64,000 nucleotides of DNA from Udeniomyces pyricola. Lineage: Eukaryota; Basidiomycota; Tremellomycetes; Cystofilobasidiales; Mrakiaceae. Location: positions 34,166 through 98,165 of the forward strand of contig BCIK01000028.1 in assembly GCA_039545295.1 (NCBI GenBank), in the 5' to 3' direction. The notes below the pieces were generated by a model, which searched no databases, was not told the DNA's origin, and saw only the letters and a list, made by a program, of their open reading frames with translations. Every line of letters starts with the position of its first letter. Position 1 is the first letter of the stretch. Shown piece by piece: positions 52,197 to 64,000 of the stretch. Both the position numbers and the translations under genes were made by a program.

Positions 52197-53672
52197 GGCG
52201 GAGCAAGTGAGGCCGAGTGCGAAGGGGGAAGCCGGGGGGAAGGGGGGGGGGATTGGCTATGGGAATGAGGATGATAAGGATGAACTATAGTAGAAGGGGG
52301 GGTTGCTAATGCGAGCAAGAAGAAGAAGTAGAGGGGGCCGGATGGGAAAAGGGGAAGAAGGAAAGGACCGCAATCAAACTATTGATCACCGTACGTAAGC
52401 ATCAAGTATCACACGCGTAAGGATCGATTGTCTCCAGCTCAGAGCGCTCACAGGGATTCGTCGCCCCCCGCGGGCCCGTTAGCCATTGTTTGAATTCGTT
52501 GATCGATCACTCACACAGACACCTGCCAGGTAACGTGACGTTTGCCATTCATCCATATATTCATATATTCATACACCATGGGTTCAATATTCGACAAGCT
52601 CGCAATCTCGTATCGGCTCATTCACAAAGTGACCTCCCAACCCCCCTTGCAAGCAAGATCCAATTCAAACCACTGCAATTCGATACAAGAGAAACAAAAA
52701 AAGAAAACAAAAAAAGAAAGGGAAACAAGATATATTTAAAAGCGGCACGAGCGAGCGAGCGAAGGAGAGCGCGAGAGGCAAGATGGACGGCGCGGCCGGC
52801 CAACCAGCCGGGGAAAAAAATTGGGCTAAACGAAACAGTAGTTAAGTCAAAGGAGAGTAGAATCGAGACAACGGAAGAGAGAGAGGAAGAGAAACGAGGT
52901 TAGGTCGGGGATCAGTAACAGCTTTAGTAGCTGGCCAAAAGGCAGATGACAAAGGAACGAGCTAAGAAAGGGCCCCAAACAGAAAAAAAAAAGAGAGGGG
53001 GGGGGGGGGGGGNGGAAGAGAGAGATTTGACCAGGATGAAACGAAACGCGAGCTGTTTCAGGAAGAAAAAGATAAACAACGGGTCTGCATAAAGAACAGG
53101 GTGGTAAGTGGTGGTGGTGTTGGTACTGATGAGTGCTGATGATGGAGACACGACAACTAGAGGTCAAGTCAAGGAAAGAAGGGGATGATTGAGAACAAGG
53201 AACAGAAAGAATGAAGGGAAGAGAGAGAGGGAGAGAAGGGGAAATCGAGAGGTGTGAAAAGGTCAGGATGAGACGGAGAGGGATTTGGATTTGGAGTGAT
53301 GGTGGGAGTGCAGGAAGCGAAGAAAAGCAGGAATGGAAAGAGGATAGCTGAGAAGAATCAGAGAGACAGGAGGAGAGAGGATCGAGGGAGGCGATGGGAG
53401 AGAAGCGAAGAAACCTTTGGAAAGTCCTTCAGACAAAAGGTGATCAAAGGCGATCAAGACAGAGAAAAGATTCTCTCCCCAGTCATCCCAACAATTCCCT
53501 TCGCCTCCTCTCTTCCTCCTGGTCCTCATCTCCAAGTCCAGTCTCTGGCTTCTCATCTCCATCTTCACCCCCAATTTCAAACTGACCGTACTCTTCTCCA
53601 CGAGCCAGCTCGTGTTCCGCCCTATCCGTATGCGCCTCCTCTCCATCATGCCTTCCATCCAGCTTCGTTCCC
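52197..53672. other. Tandem intergenic region upstream of membrane-protein gene
   Basis: 5' side of the gene starting at 52196 and 3' side of the sugar transporter. It contains poly-A/poly-G tracts (52983-53013, one ambiguous base) and GA-rich sequence 53150-53470. No supported gene. Confidence 0.5.
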
Positions 53673-56600
53673 TCACGCTTCACCATCCCACTTCTCTCCC
53701 TTCTTCTTGTTCTTCTTCTGATGCTTGATTCTTGACTGTCCTTCGTTCGTATCATCACCACCCTCTGAACCATCATTAACGCCACCTTCTCCACCTTCTC
53801 CAGGAGCCCTGTTGTTACTACTTCTTGATGGACCAGCTCGGTCACGGTATCGTTTCATCCCTACATCAAGCCAAGCCAAGCCAAAACCCAATCAGCCTCC
53901 TTTTCTCTCTTCCAACCCCCCTCGAAAAGAAAAGCCAAAAAAAAAACCCAGCTCAACATTCCACTATTGACACGCGAATACTCACTGACGAATTCCTAGC
54001 TCCTACTGCCTTCATCGACCGGTTGATCGACGGCTCGATACCCCGTATCTCCTCTTCCTTTCCCTTTCGTATCCACTACAGCTCCACCTAAGCCAACCGC
54101 TCGACGGATCCTCGAGACCCACGAGACCGGTCGTTGAGCTTGCTGTTTCTGTTGAGCGAGGCCATCTGTTTCGTCTTCTTCTTCGTCGTCGTCTTCGTCG
54201 TCGGTGTAATCGGAGCCATCTTCTTCGTCGCCGGAAAGAAGGGAATCAGAATCGGAATCGGCATTGTCCGCGGGATCCTCTGAGGATGCGAAAAGGAAAA
54301 GAGGGAGGCGTTACACGATTTGACGAAACAGGAAGGAAAACGTCGTGATAGGTTGAGAAAAAAAAAAAAAAAAACACCATCAGCACCAAAGTAAGACCAA
54401 AGATCAAAAACACGAGCGATCCTCAATAAAAAAGAAAGGAAGAGGGAGAAAGGAGGTAGAAAGAGAACGAAATGAAGGCGTACCATCTCCGAACAAGAGG
54501 TTCATCTCCTCGAGGGGCACCCCACATGTCTCGGGGTAGAGGAGATAGACCAACGCAAACGAGCAAACGCAGAAGAATGCGTGCATCGGATACAGTCGCC
54601 AACCCTGCATCGAAGAAGACGCGGAAACAAGAAGAGACCGGCAAAGTGAGAGCAAAAACAAAAAAAAAAAGCAGGAAAGGAGGGAGGGAGGGAGGGAGGG
54701 AGGGCAAACAAAGTGTAAGACTTCGAGGGATCTCAAAAGTAGTCGAAAAGAGTTGGAAAGATTGATAATCCAACTCTATTCAAGCCTGGATGCGAGAAAA
54801 AAAAGGAAGAAAAAAAAGATCGTACGATGAGGTCTTGCAAAACGACGGTCGTCGTGCCGATCCACCAATTAAAGACCCAATTCTGGATCAAGATCACGTC
54901 AAGGACGATGAAGAGGAAACGGGAGTCCATGAAAAAAAGTCGTCAACCTTCAAGGATCGAGGACAAAGATGCAGGGTAGATGGAGAGGGCTAGGACGTAC
55001 AGTCGCCGTTGAGAGCGAGACACCTTTGGCTCGGAACGCCATAGGCATAATCTCGGGAGGGTAAAGCCTGATGAGAGATATGAAAAGGCGGAGAATGAAT
55101 CAGACTTGAGGGAAGATTGGAATTTGATGTGCCTTATCACCATTGCCCCCCTGGCCCTCCTAATCCCATCTCGCGCAAACAGAAAGTAGAGAGTTCCACG
55201 AACCAAGGCAAAGGTCCCCAACTCGCCCCAAACGCCGCGTTGAAAATGACGACACAAACAATCGCAGCATTGGGTGTGAGCGCGATATCGAGGTAGAGGA
55301 AGTATCCGAGAGCCGTCAACGCCACCGCCATCTATCAAGATACACAAACAAACATACAAAAAAGAAGAAAGAAAAGAAGTTCAGCTTCACAAAGTGGGAG
55401 ATGGAAGATGGAGAGATTTTGGGGGTAACAAAGAAAGGTCAAGGACGAACAACCGCTGCGCCCGTCATCAGAACGGGTCGTCTTCCCAATCGATCAACGA
55501 GGAACCATCTGGAGAGAGAAGGATAAATGTGACATGTTAGGCCTCCGCCTGGCAGAGTTGCATCGGATGAGTGCCAAATCACATGCCCTGTCTGACACTC
55601 ACGTTGGGATAGTCGAGAGCACGTAGATACATGCATTGATACCTGTCATAAGGATAGCATCACGACCGATCCAGCCGGCTAAGAGAGAACGAACAATAAA
55701 CAGAACAAGGCGACCAAGAATCCTGTTAGTTCCGCACCCCGTCGGAGCCAGGAAAGCGATGGGACGGCGTACCTTGCTCGAACACCAGAGGAGCATACAA
55801 GCTCACGACGTTAATGCCTAGTGGGTCGAACAGCGAAAGTGAGGAAAACTGTCAGCACGGGCAAAGAGATGCTCCAAAGAGGAAGAAAGAGGAAGGTCAG
55901 AGGATGGAGTTGAGGACCTTGAAGCTGAGCTCCGGCTTGGGATGACATGGCGATGAGGACTCGGCCCCGGTAACGTCGCCAGAGAGCGGAGTAGGAACGA
56001 TCTCCAATGACGTTCTGAGCGACGACAATCAAAAGTAGAAAACAAACGTCAACGTCCGCGCGCAAAGACCGAAGGGACAAGAGGGTAGCCGACGAGGTGA
56101 CTCACATCAGCATCGACGACTGCTCTGATTTCCTTCCACTCCTTCTCGACCGATTCATCACCTTCGTCAACCCCCCAGAGGTCCTCAAGGATCCTCTTTG
56201 CCTCGTCATCTCTTCCCGAGGTGACGCAGAACCGAGGACTCTCCGGAATGAGCAAAGCACCCGCAGCAAGAATGATACCGCATACGACTTGAACAGAGAG
56301 GGGTAGACGCCAGCTGACGTTGGATTTGATGTAGGATGAAAAGTAATCGGTCCAGACCGAGATAGCGTAGCCAAAGACGTTGCCTACAGAGACGTTACGG
56401 GACAGGTTCTTCAGTGACAACGGACAAGATAACGAGACCAAGCTGTCTGCACCTACCCGTGAATTCGACACAGCCCAATAGGCCGCGGTTGTGAGCAGGA
56501 GAGACTTCGGACTGATACCTATGAAGTATGATTCCGAGTGAAAGAGAAACCGCCATTAGTGACACGTAATCTGTATGGGTCGTCGGTTGATTATTTTTTT

Positions 56601-57858
56601 TTGGTCTTCTTTTCCAGGAGAACGTGCTTACACTGGGACAATCATCGATAAGAGCCCAACGCCCAAGCCGCTGATGAATCTTCCAACCAGCATCGACTTG
56701 TAGCCTGCAGTAAACGTTTGTAGAGAACCCCCCACCACGACTAAGAAAGGACAGGTTAAGAACAGATTAGACGAGGCCAGGACATGTCCAAGCTATAGCC
56801 CTAGCTGAGGGACAATACTAGTGAGCAGCAAGCAGTCCGGGCTAGGAACGGGGAGACCAAAGCAGATGGACAAACAGATGCAGGCCCCGAGGAAGATAGT
56901 GAACGTTCGTCCTTTCTTGTCAGCAAGAGGAGCGGCCAGCAAGGACGTGATGAATGCTCCCTATACAACGATCAGCATCGACGGGTTTCGTACATTGGGG
57001 CGAAATAACAAGTAGGATGTGTCAGTCGAATGGGGACGGGATTGGTGACCCATGCCAAGCCTAAAGTAATCTCATGAGGACGAACGACTTCTAAGATGGA
57101 AACGAGGGTGCCGATTTCGACCGAGTCTGGCTCGTGAAAATAAGCTAAGTGGCGTCAATCGGTATTTTCAAGGAGTCAGTACGGGGTGAAAAATGTAACA
57201 ACCGGGCAGAAGACCTCATACGAAAACCGGCTGATCGGCAAGAGGAGGAGGGGGCCGATGACGGACGGACCTTTAAAGTAGGGACCTGTGATGATGCCTG
57301 ACATGACACTATTCGAAACGAATAGCACGTTGGAAACTGATCAGCACACAGCATGATTCTAGCATATCCGAGTCCGTTCGCATACAGGTCAAAGCTCATC
57401 GCGGCCAGAGGTGGATTAAAAGAAAGGGACTTCGGTCCGGCCGGAAAGGGTAAGAGCGCTTTCCTAGGAGATAGAAAGATAGGGCTAGCTGGCTGGCGGG
57501 TGGGTTTCTTCGTGTTGTTGCGTTTCCGGTCATGACTGGAGGCACTCACCCTTGATCATATCCTATGAGGCGGGAGTATTCAGAGAATTTGACCGAGTTA
57601 TAACAAGTCAGGATGAACAAACCAAGGTGGGACAGGTCAAGAAGGACGAAGCGGCAGGCCATCAGCGCCCTTGATCTTTTCTGGATCTGGCAAGGTTGGC
57701 TCGAGCTCCGGCCCCTAAGGTGTAAGCTGTTAGATCCGATACTATGATCCCATTGGGCTTGACGTACCAAAGAGGAAGACTCCGAGCGAGGCAAATGCCG
57801 AGACAGCATAGAGGAGTGGTTTGCCTCGCAGCCGAGATCGCTTCTTGATGTCGGGCAT
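53673..57858 (-). CDS. MFS sugar transporter with long acidic C-terminal tail
   Basis: Sugar porter of the major facilitator superfamily (hexose/quinate type, Snf3/Rgt2/HXT-like) in the plasma membrane. About 18 short exons: 57858-57768, 57562-57550 (13 nt), 57308-57271, 57144-57086, 56960-56858, 56740-56632, 56518-56457, 56383-56106, 56014-55918, 55817-55773, 55678-55603 and seven more down to TGA 53673. It starts MPDIKKRSRLRGK. Family motifs in order: FGYDQGVMSGI (TM1), ADKKGR (loop 2-3), GRFISGLGVG, QSEVSP, PESPRF (after TM6), DRLGRRP (loop 8-9), NAAFGASWGPLPW (TM10), PPEIMPMAFRAKG and YPETCG after TM12. A roughly 140-residue soluble tail follows, with Asp/Glu runs (DYTDDEDDDEEEDET) and a Lys-rich end. 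The substrate is not decided; the long tail could indicate a sensor or regulated transporter. Confidence 0.9.
54682..54704 (+). repeat. (GGGA)n, G-quadruplex-type run in intron
   Basis: Six GGG runs each separated by one A, in the intron between the exon ending ...TVVLQDLI and the exon starting GWRLYP of the sugar-transporter gene. The G-rich strand is the template strand. Confidence 0.85.
57550..57562 (-). other. 13-nt exon of sugar transporter
   Basis: ATAG acceptor, 13 bases encoding the YDQG part of FGYDQG, then a GTGAGT donor. Phases match exon 1 (phase 1) and exon 3 (phase 2), and the result is the invariant TM1 motif of sugar porters. Confidence 0.88.
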
Positions 57859-58940
57859 GAGGACGGCGAGGGCAAGGGGGAGATGATGGCAAGTCCAGGA
57901 GAAGTGAACGATTAAGTCTGTAAGGACAGATTGGGCGTGTGTGTATGGGAGCGTAGAAGTCGGTCGGACGAGTGAGATGAGGAGGGGTGGCGATGACGAC
58001 GGCGACACGGCCAGGGACGAGGGAGATATGGAGATGCGGTCGAGTGGCAGAGGGTCGAGACACGGTCAAGCCGGACACTCTCTCATAGCGAGATGCACCG
58101 TGAGGGATCAAGCTACCATGACGAGTGCGATGCAGACCAGCGCAGATGTACTCCGCTGCGGCTGCATATTGTTTGATAATATAATTGACCTTATCTGCAG
58201 TCATCGATTGTACGTACTCCTTCTCGACATTACCGCTACCCTGCGTGCTGAGTTCGCCCATGCAAGCATGACCTGCAGTCGTCTTTTGCGAGGGATACCG
58301 TATCATATGCAGCCAGTCAGCCACGTCGGCAAAGGTAAACTAGTCGGACCGGCCGCGGTGGCGCAACATCAAAGGCGGGCATTAAGGCGTACTCATGATC
58401 ATCCATCAACAGCGCGACAGCTGCTCACAGACCGCGCTGAACCTGTCATCTATATATATTCTGCAGGGCGTTTTGGTCTGATCAATTGGAGAGCCAACGA
58501 CGCGGTCGAGCCTGCTTAGCTCGTTTGAGTCAAGCCCTCTCTCCTCGAATACGTCCGTCATACAACGAGGAATAATGCCTCATATAGGAGCTAGTCGTTC
58601 GTCAGGTGGTCGACTTGAGCTGCTCGCGTTCTGGACCGACTAGCGAGATGGATCGAGACAGGAGCGGGACGATAATGCCTCAAAGAAACGACAACAATGG
58701 ACGTCGGTTGATGATCGATGAATGTCGGTGGGAATTCTATATTTCAAGTCCTTGCTTGCCCCGCACCGATTTCTCTCTCTCTCTCTCTCCAACGTCTTTC
58801 CTCATAGTCTCTCTCCGATAACCTCTGCATTCTCACCCTGCTGCTTCCTTGCTCGTCTCCGCCCCCTTCCCTCACATAAACCCACCCACACACACGCATA
58901 CACACCTTTTGACCTCTCCATCCTTCAACTTGCTCCTTCC
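57859..58940. promoter_or_regulatory. Divergent promoter region, sugar transporter / AVT1
   Basis: About 1.08 kb. The AVT1 side has a (CT)n run (58771-58788) and a CACACA-rich leader (58860-58910). No gene or specific operator identified. Confidence 0.4.
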
Positions 58941-61900
58941 ATGGCTTCCCCAGCACGCCCCATAGCGCTCGATCCCAATTCGACACCTCGCGCCAAAAAT
59001 CTACCCCTCGCCAACTCGCTCGTCGGCCAACACCAGCAACCTCAACCCGACGACGCTCAACGCGCTCAGGAGCTTGGAGGCGACGACGACGGCAGACGTG
59101 CCAATCAGGGCGGCGTCGCGAGCTCACTCGACATTCTCTTCAGCTGTAAGTTCATATATACCTCACGAGACTATCTGGGGGTCCAAGGATCGTGTGCCTC
59201 GATATCATCAACGCGTTGAGGCCGAGGGGAGGAGAAGGGGGGGATTTATCAAGAGGACGACGTGCCTGCCAAACACGACCTCGCTCTCAATTCGCTGATA
59301 ACGCCGTCCATCGTCCTTGCTCTTTTCTTTTCTTTTCAATTTCCCCTTCTGCTTTCTCTCCATTTTACCAGACTCGCGATCCCAGTTGTTCTACGGCTCG
59401 AACTTGTACGTACTTTTGACGTCATTGCTATCCCGAGCCAATCACCAGCCCATGGTCGACTCCCTCCCTCCCCTTCCCCCCCGCTGGGCCAACCTCACCT
59501 CGGCTTCCTTATCTGCATTCGAATCACGGACTAATCATTGCTGCGCGTCTCTTTTCTTCCGCCCTTGATCCTGCCTTTCTTCGCCTCTTCCTCCTCTTCC
59601 CTCCTCTACTCTTTTTGCTCGTCTTGCCTTCAATCGCCGATATGTACCTTCATCTCATATGACTCTTACCTTTGCAGACCATCCTCGCCATCTTTCCTTC
59701 GCTACCAGCTCGACCCGGAATTGGGTGACCCCGACGATACCGACGCCGAGTACGACGACGATGAAGGCTACGACGACGAGTATGAGACGGATGAGTCCTT
59801 CATCGACGCCGATGGTAATCGACGGGGTGGTCGACGATCTCAACGCGAATCGGGCATCGCAGGCGAATGGAGCGATGGTAGCTTGGCGGGTACGCCCGAT
59901 GAGGACGAGGAGGTCGATGAGCGAAGAAGACGAAGGGCTCCTCCTGTCGCCGAGAGGTTCCGAATCGGAGAAGACGGTAATCGACCCATAGAGAACGACG
60001 ATTCAAATCAGCAACAAAATCCCAAGTCTGACGAGAGTGACCTCAAGACGCCCATGGCACCTACGCGAGGTGGCGAACTCGGCTATGGCTTCCCTAGCAC
60101 GAACATCGGCTCATCCTCCACGACGCACATGTCGGAAGCTCTCTCTCCTGGTGGGACTGTTGAGCGTCCTTCGATTGCACAATCCCCTGCTGGTCACCGA
60201 CTCTCCTCGACACCCCACCTCTCCCCACTCACCGAAAACTCTCCCCTTCTCTCGCCCATGTCCCCCTCCTCCCATGCCAACACCCCGTCCAAGTACCTCA
60301 GTCATCTCAACAAGCCCACCAGTCGTAGACTCTCTACCGTCTCATACGCCTCGACGGCTCAGACGGGAAATTATCCCTTCAAGGGAGGTCGAACCCCCTC
60401 GATGGCGACGAGTACGATTGCGGGAAGAAGGCGGGCGAGTCATTCGAGTTTCCATCCGGAACTCAGTCATCGTGGTAGTATCATCACACTCGGCCGAAAG
60501 TCCTTGAGGCGATCAAGTCGGGCAGGAGGGGATCCTCATGGCATGGGTGGTCTCGGTAATAGCACTTATGGTCAAACGTCAGTGAGGAATTGCTAGCTCC
60601 ATATGTCGCTTCCGATGGTGAACTGTTGCTGAACATTCTCCTCTGTTTCTCTCTCATACGCTACAGGTTATTCAACACTGTCGCTGTCTTGCTCGGCGTC
60701 GGCTTGCTTTCCGAGTCGCTTGCAATCCATTACGCCGGTTGGATCCTAGGCACAATTCTCTTGCTCTTCTTTGCCCTTCTTACCAACTACACGTGCGTCT
60801 CCCCGCATCTTACCATCCCTCCTCGCTTCACGAAAAGCCTTCTACCCAGTTACTACCCAGTTATCTAACCATGGGTCTTTCTACGTTGTTGCCACTGTCT
60901 TTCGACCTTTATGCGCTTTGGCCATGTGAACGTAGAGCAAAGAAGCTCGCACGCATCATTCACTCAGATCCCAACCTGCGTTCTTACTCGGACATCTCGC
61001 GTAAGGCGTTTGGTAGTCGTGGTCTCGTCCTTGTCAACTGCTTGTGAGTGATCCAATCCGAACGTATACCAAACGCATCTCTCACTTCGTGATCGACGGC
61101 TTCTATCCATCGACCGTAAACTGACCGAGAACAAACATCGCTGTTTGGGGTTGCTAGGTTTTGTATGGAGTTGTTCTCTTTGAGCGTGGCGCTTGTCATC
61201 TTGTTTGGTGATACCCTCGCTGCAGTGTTACCCTTGCTCACGCCCAACGAGTACAAGCTACTCGGATTCTTCCTGTGAGTCTGACGAGCTCAAGGTCGTA
61301 TCCAAGAACTTTCGGAGTATCGAGAGGCTTTGCTGTGACTGACGTCACGTGTGCACTGTGCCCGTATCACACATGCAGGATTCTCCCGACCGTTTTCCTT
61401 CCTCTTCGACTTCTCTCGTTGACCTCTCTCATCTCGGTTCTCTCGACGTTCGTTCTCATCTTTTCCGTCATTGCCGATTCCCTCATCAAGCCCTCTGCTC
61501 CCGGGTCGCTTTGGGATCCCATGCCGACGACGTGGGGCGTGAGCAATTGGGAAAAGGTGCCCTTAAGCTTTGGACTGTTGATGAGTGGCTTTGCGGGCCA
61601 TGCCGTCCTACCGTCTCTTGCGAGAGATATGGCGGAACCCAAGGACTTTGATCGCATGGTCGATACAGCTTACGTGAGTGACTGCTGCGGGTTTCTTTTC
61701 TTTTCAGTTGGGTTGTCTTGGACACTCACTAACCAATGATGAATCATGAATCGTTGGTATACCTTTGTACCCTTTCAGATCATCGCTACGATCGTTTACT
61801 TGGTCATTGCCTCGATCGGCTATCTGATGTTTGGCTCGACCATCAGTGATGAGGTATGTAGATCTTCTTTTCCCCCCTCTCCCTCCCTCCCTTTCTATCC

Positions 61901-62740
61901 TCCTCATGGATTTCTGTATGCCCGACAATTCCACTAACCAAATCCTACCTCCTCTCGAAAACAGATCACCAAAAACCTCATCTCAACGCCTGGCTTCCCT
62001 GGATGGCTCAACCAGCTCGCGCTATGGATGATTGTGCTCTCGCCTGTATCTAAGTTTGCGCTCAGCACCCGGCCGGTGAGTGGACATTCAACCTCCTATG
62101 TCACTCCTTGGACTCTTCCGATCACATTCACTGACGAACTATCCCATTGTCTCATGATGTGTCTGTCTTAAATTTTGGTGTTTTTTTTATTTCGCAGCTC
62201 AACCTCACCCTCGAAACGCTGCTGTCCCTCGATCCACCTCCCCCTGCACCCCCAGCGTCGACCTACCCAACTCCCAACGCCTCCTCATTCTCCCGAATCT
62301 CCGCTCACATCCCACTTCCTCCTCTTCCTCAACCCTCACCTCGACTGTTCCTCCTTCCTCTCGAACGAACCCTCCTCACCGCGAGCGTCGTCACCGTCGC
62401 TGTCCTCCTCCCTTCCTTCTCCCGAGTCATGGCTTTCCTGGGATCTTTCTCATCCTTCCTCATCTGCGCGATCCTTCCTCTTCTAGCGTACGCCCAACTT
62501 TTCCCGGCCTCGCATGGGTCCGTCAGGACAGAGGAAGGGAAACCTTTGATCGAACAAAATGACGTCGGGTTGGATCCGACTACCAACTCATCGGCAGCAG
62601 CACCACCACCACCCCTAACTCGAATGCAACGGTTCAATCAAGCCGTCGGGTTGAGTACGTTTGATTGGGGACTCCTTGGGGTGTGTGTCATCATGATGGT
62701 TTGGGGAACGTCATATGCGTGTTTCCCTCAACTCGAATAG
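58941..62740 (+). CDS. AVT1: Vacuolar amino-acid transporter, Avt1 type
   Basis: AAAP-family transporter that moves neutral amino acids across the vacuolar membrane by proton antiport. Ten exons, all in phase, give 884 aa: 58941-59145, 59372-59546, 59678-60577, 60667-60792, 60936-61043, 61158-61274, 61379-61673, 61779-61853, 61965-62075 and 62198-62740. The first 425 residues are hydrophilic, with acidic repeats and Ser/Pro-rich stretches, as in Avt1. The transporter core begins at LFNTVAVLLGVGLLSESLA and continues with HYAGWILG, TNYTAKKLARI, ADISRKAFG-like SDISRKAFG, GFAGHAVLPSLARDM, GYLMFGSTISDEITKNL and SPVSKFALSTRPL. A loop with Pro/Ser-rich insert precedes the last helices, and the protein ends ACFPQLE. 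About 11 membrane helices are expected. The exon 2/3 junction (donor GTCTCT) is the least certain. Confidence 0.92.
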
Positions 62741-64000
62741 GTTGATGATAGGTGGATCAGAGTATGTGAGATCGGTTGAGAAGAGGTCGATCGCAAGTAG
62801 CTAGGAACGATATATTGCAGATGTTCTCGATCCTTATGCTTATTATGTCGTCGATGCCTGCCATCCACCCATCAAACTATATAAATATATACATACTTCG
62901 TCTTCTCTTTTTTATTATTATTTATACTTTGCTACCGTTTAGTTTGTCGTTCTCTCATGCATGATTGTGTGTACTTGTTCAGACGTATTGGATAGTACCT
63001 CAAAAATTTGCCACGTTGATTTCGTGGGAGGAAATAGATATATGAAATAAATATATGCTGGTAAAATCAATCCGTGACGACAGAGTTTATACAGGATGGC
63101 CTGCTTCCGTTCCTTTGGTGGCGCAGCAGTCGGTATGTTGGTTCAACGTTAATGGGACGTGACGCAAGGGGACCGGTACCCGGTGACGGTCGACGGTCGA
63201 CGGTTCTTCGCATTCTTCGACGCGTTCTTCGGTGCAGTGGTCAAGATTCAAAAGGCTAAATTGGACTGAGATCGGAGACAGCCGGGAGGCGGGCGCTGTT
63301 ACGCTGCTGCACGTCGTTCGGATCGAACTGGGAGGGCCGGAGCTAACTAGTTATTACAACTTACGTCTCTAACCCAACGCGATCAAGATCAACAACTCCA
63401 AGATCAACGACAGCCATACATACCAACACACCAAAGCGCATCGACATCACTCAAACGTCCGTCTACCCTTTTCGATCTCTCTCCGATCGACCTTCGATCC
63501 CCTCCGGCCCCTCGTTCCCGTTCGGCCCCCCTCCGCCCCTCGGCCTGATTGTTTGTGTTGTGCAATAGTGGTTGAATATCGGGCAAGGTGAGTGTTTCTC
63601 AGAGTCGCAAGAGATTGGGTGCGGATGTGGGGATCGGAAATGACGAAGGGTGGCTGGATGAATATATGCAGAAGATGATGATGCATGATGAAAGCGAGGG
63701 CGCCCCCTGATGGATCGATCAACGGTTAACCGTCCTTACCAGATACTTTCGCCCCTTCTTCACTGGCTCATCCGCCCCCTGTCACGAAATCAATCCCTAC
63801 AGATCCCCCCTTCCCCCTCATCCCCTTTCTCAACGCCCCCCTCACGACTGTCTTGTCCCAATTCACATCCACCTCATATCTCTCACCACCCCTCACATCC
63901 ATCCGTTCTTTGCTACCTTGCTTCTTTTTTACTTTGGTCATCCCCAATCGTCCTCCGGCCCTAGCTTCCTATTTACTTTCCCCCGCACAGACGCGCCCCC
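62741..64000. other. 3' flank of AVT1 and right edge
   Basis: No supported gene. 62870-63060 is AT-rich, with short TATATA runs. 63740-64000 is strongly C/T-rich with several CCCC blocks, like the 5' leaders of plus-strand genes here, so a plus-strand gene may begin just outside the window. Confidence 0.5.

Noticed and set aside
63280..63420. Possible tRNA-like GTTCGGATCGAAC string
   Set aside because: No cloverleaf with acceptor and anticodon stems could be built around it.

Overview
The window looks like nuclear DNA of a basidiomycete fungus, probably a yeast-like lineage. Genes are split by many short T-rich introns with GTNNGT donors, coding DNA is GC-rich, proteins carry long Ser/Pro/Gln-rich tails, and the recognisable genes (Spc7/KNL1, Arf GEF Syt1, importin Kap114, CBR1, Avt1-type transporter, mitochondrial uS15) are standard fungal housekeeping genes. 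No genus can be fixed by eye. I see no bacterial, phage, CRISPR or transposon gene.

Layout, with strand: 1-1608 (-) N-terminal part of kinetochore protein Spc7; 2.4-4.46 kb a field of about ten unrelated short tandem repeats; 4468-6368 (+) acidic orphan protein; 7643-11667 (-) 11-exon GH13 alpha-amylase homologue; 12369-15859 (+) Ser/Pro-rich coiled-coil protein; 16.37-16.61 kb a hexanucleotide array with a 40-N gap; 16760-18905 (-) unknown protein; 19836-22262 (+) NADH-cytochrome b5 reductase; 22562-24912 (-) gamma-butyrobetaine-dioxygenase-like enzyme; 25837-35443 (+) giant Sec7-PH Arf GEF; 36458-39955 (-) mitochondrial ribosomal protein uS15m with a very long N-terminal extension; 40549-48363 (+) importin Kap114; 49069-52196 (-) multi-pass membrane protein with two apparent microexons; 53673-57858 (-) MFS sugar transporter; 58941-62740 (+) vacuolar amino-acid transporter.

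There is no operon or obvious gene cluster. Functions are mostly housekeeping: chromosome segregation (Spc7), vesicle traffic (Syt1), nuclear import (Kap114), mitochondrial translation (uS15m), lipid and redox metabolism (CBR1, dioxygenase), and transport and carbon use (amylase, sugar transporter, Avt1). Genes alternate strand almost perfectly, so most intergenic stretches are either shared divergent promoters or convergent 3' regions.

For SYT1, KAP114, AVT1, CBR1, the dioxygenase, the amylase and the membrane-protein gene I checked exon phases end to end by hand, and each gives one uninterrupted reading frame. The most unusual points are apparent 4-nt and 9-nt microexons in one gene (plus a 13-nt exon in its neighbour), an alpha-amylase with Asp in place of the region-I His, the tandem-repeat field upstream of the acidic orphan, and a strong inverted repeat in the long first intron of the amylase. 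I found no clearly novel multi-gene system.
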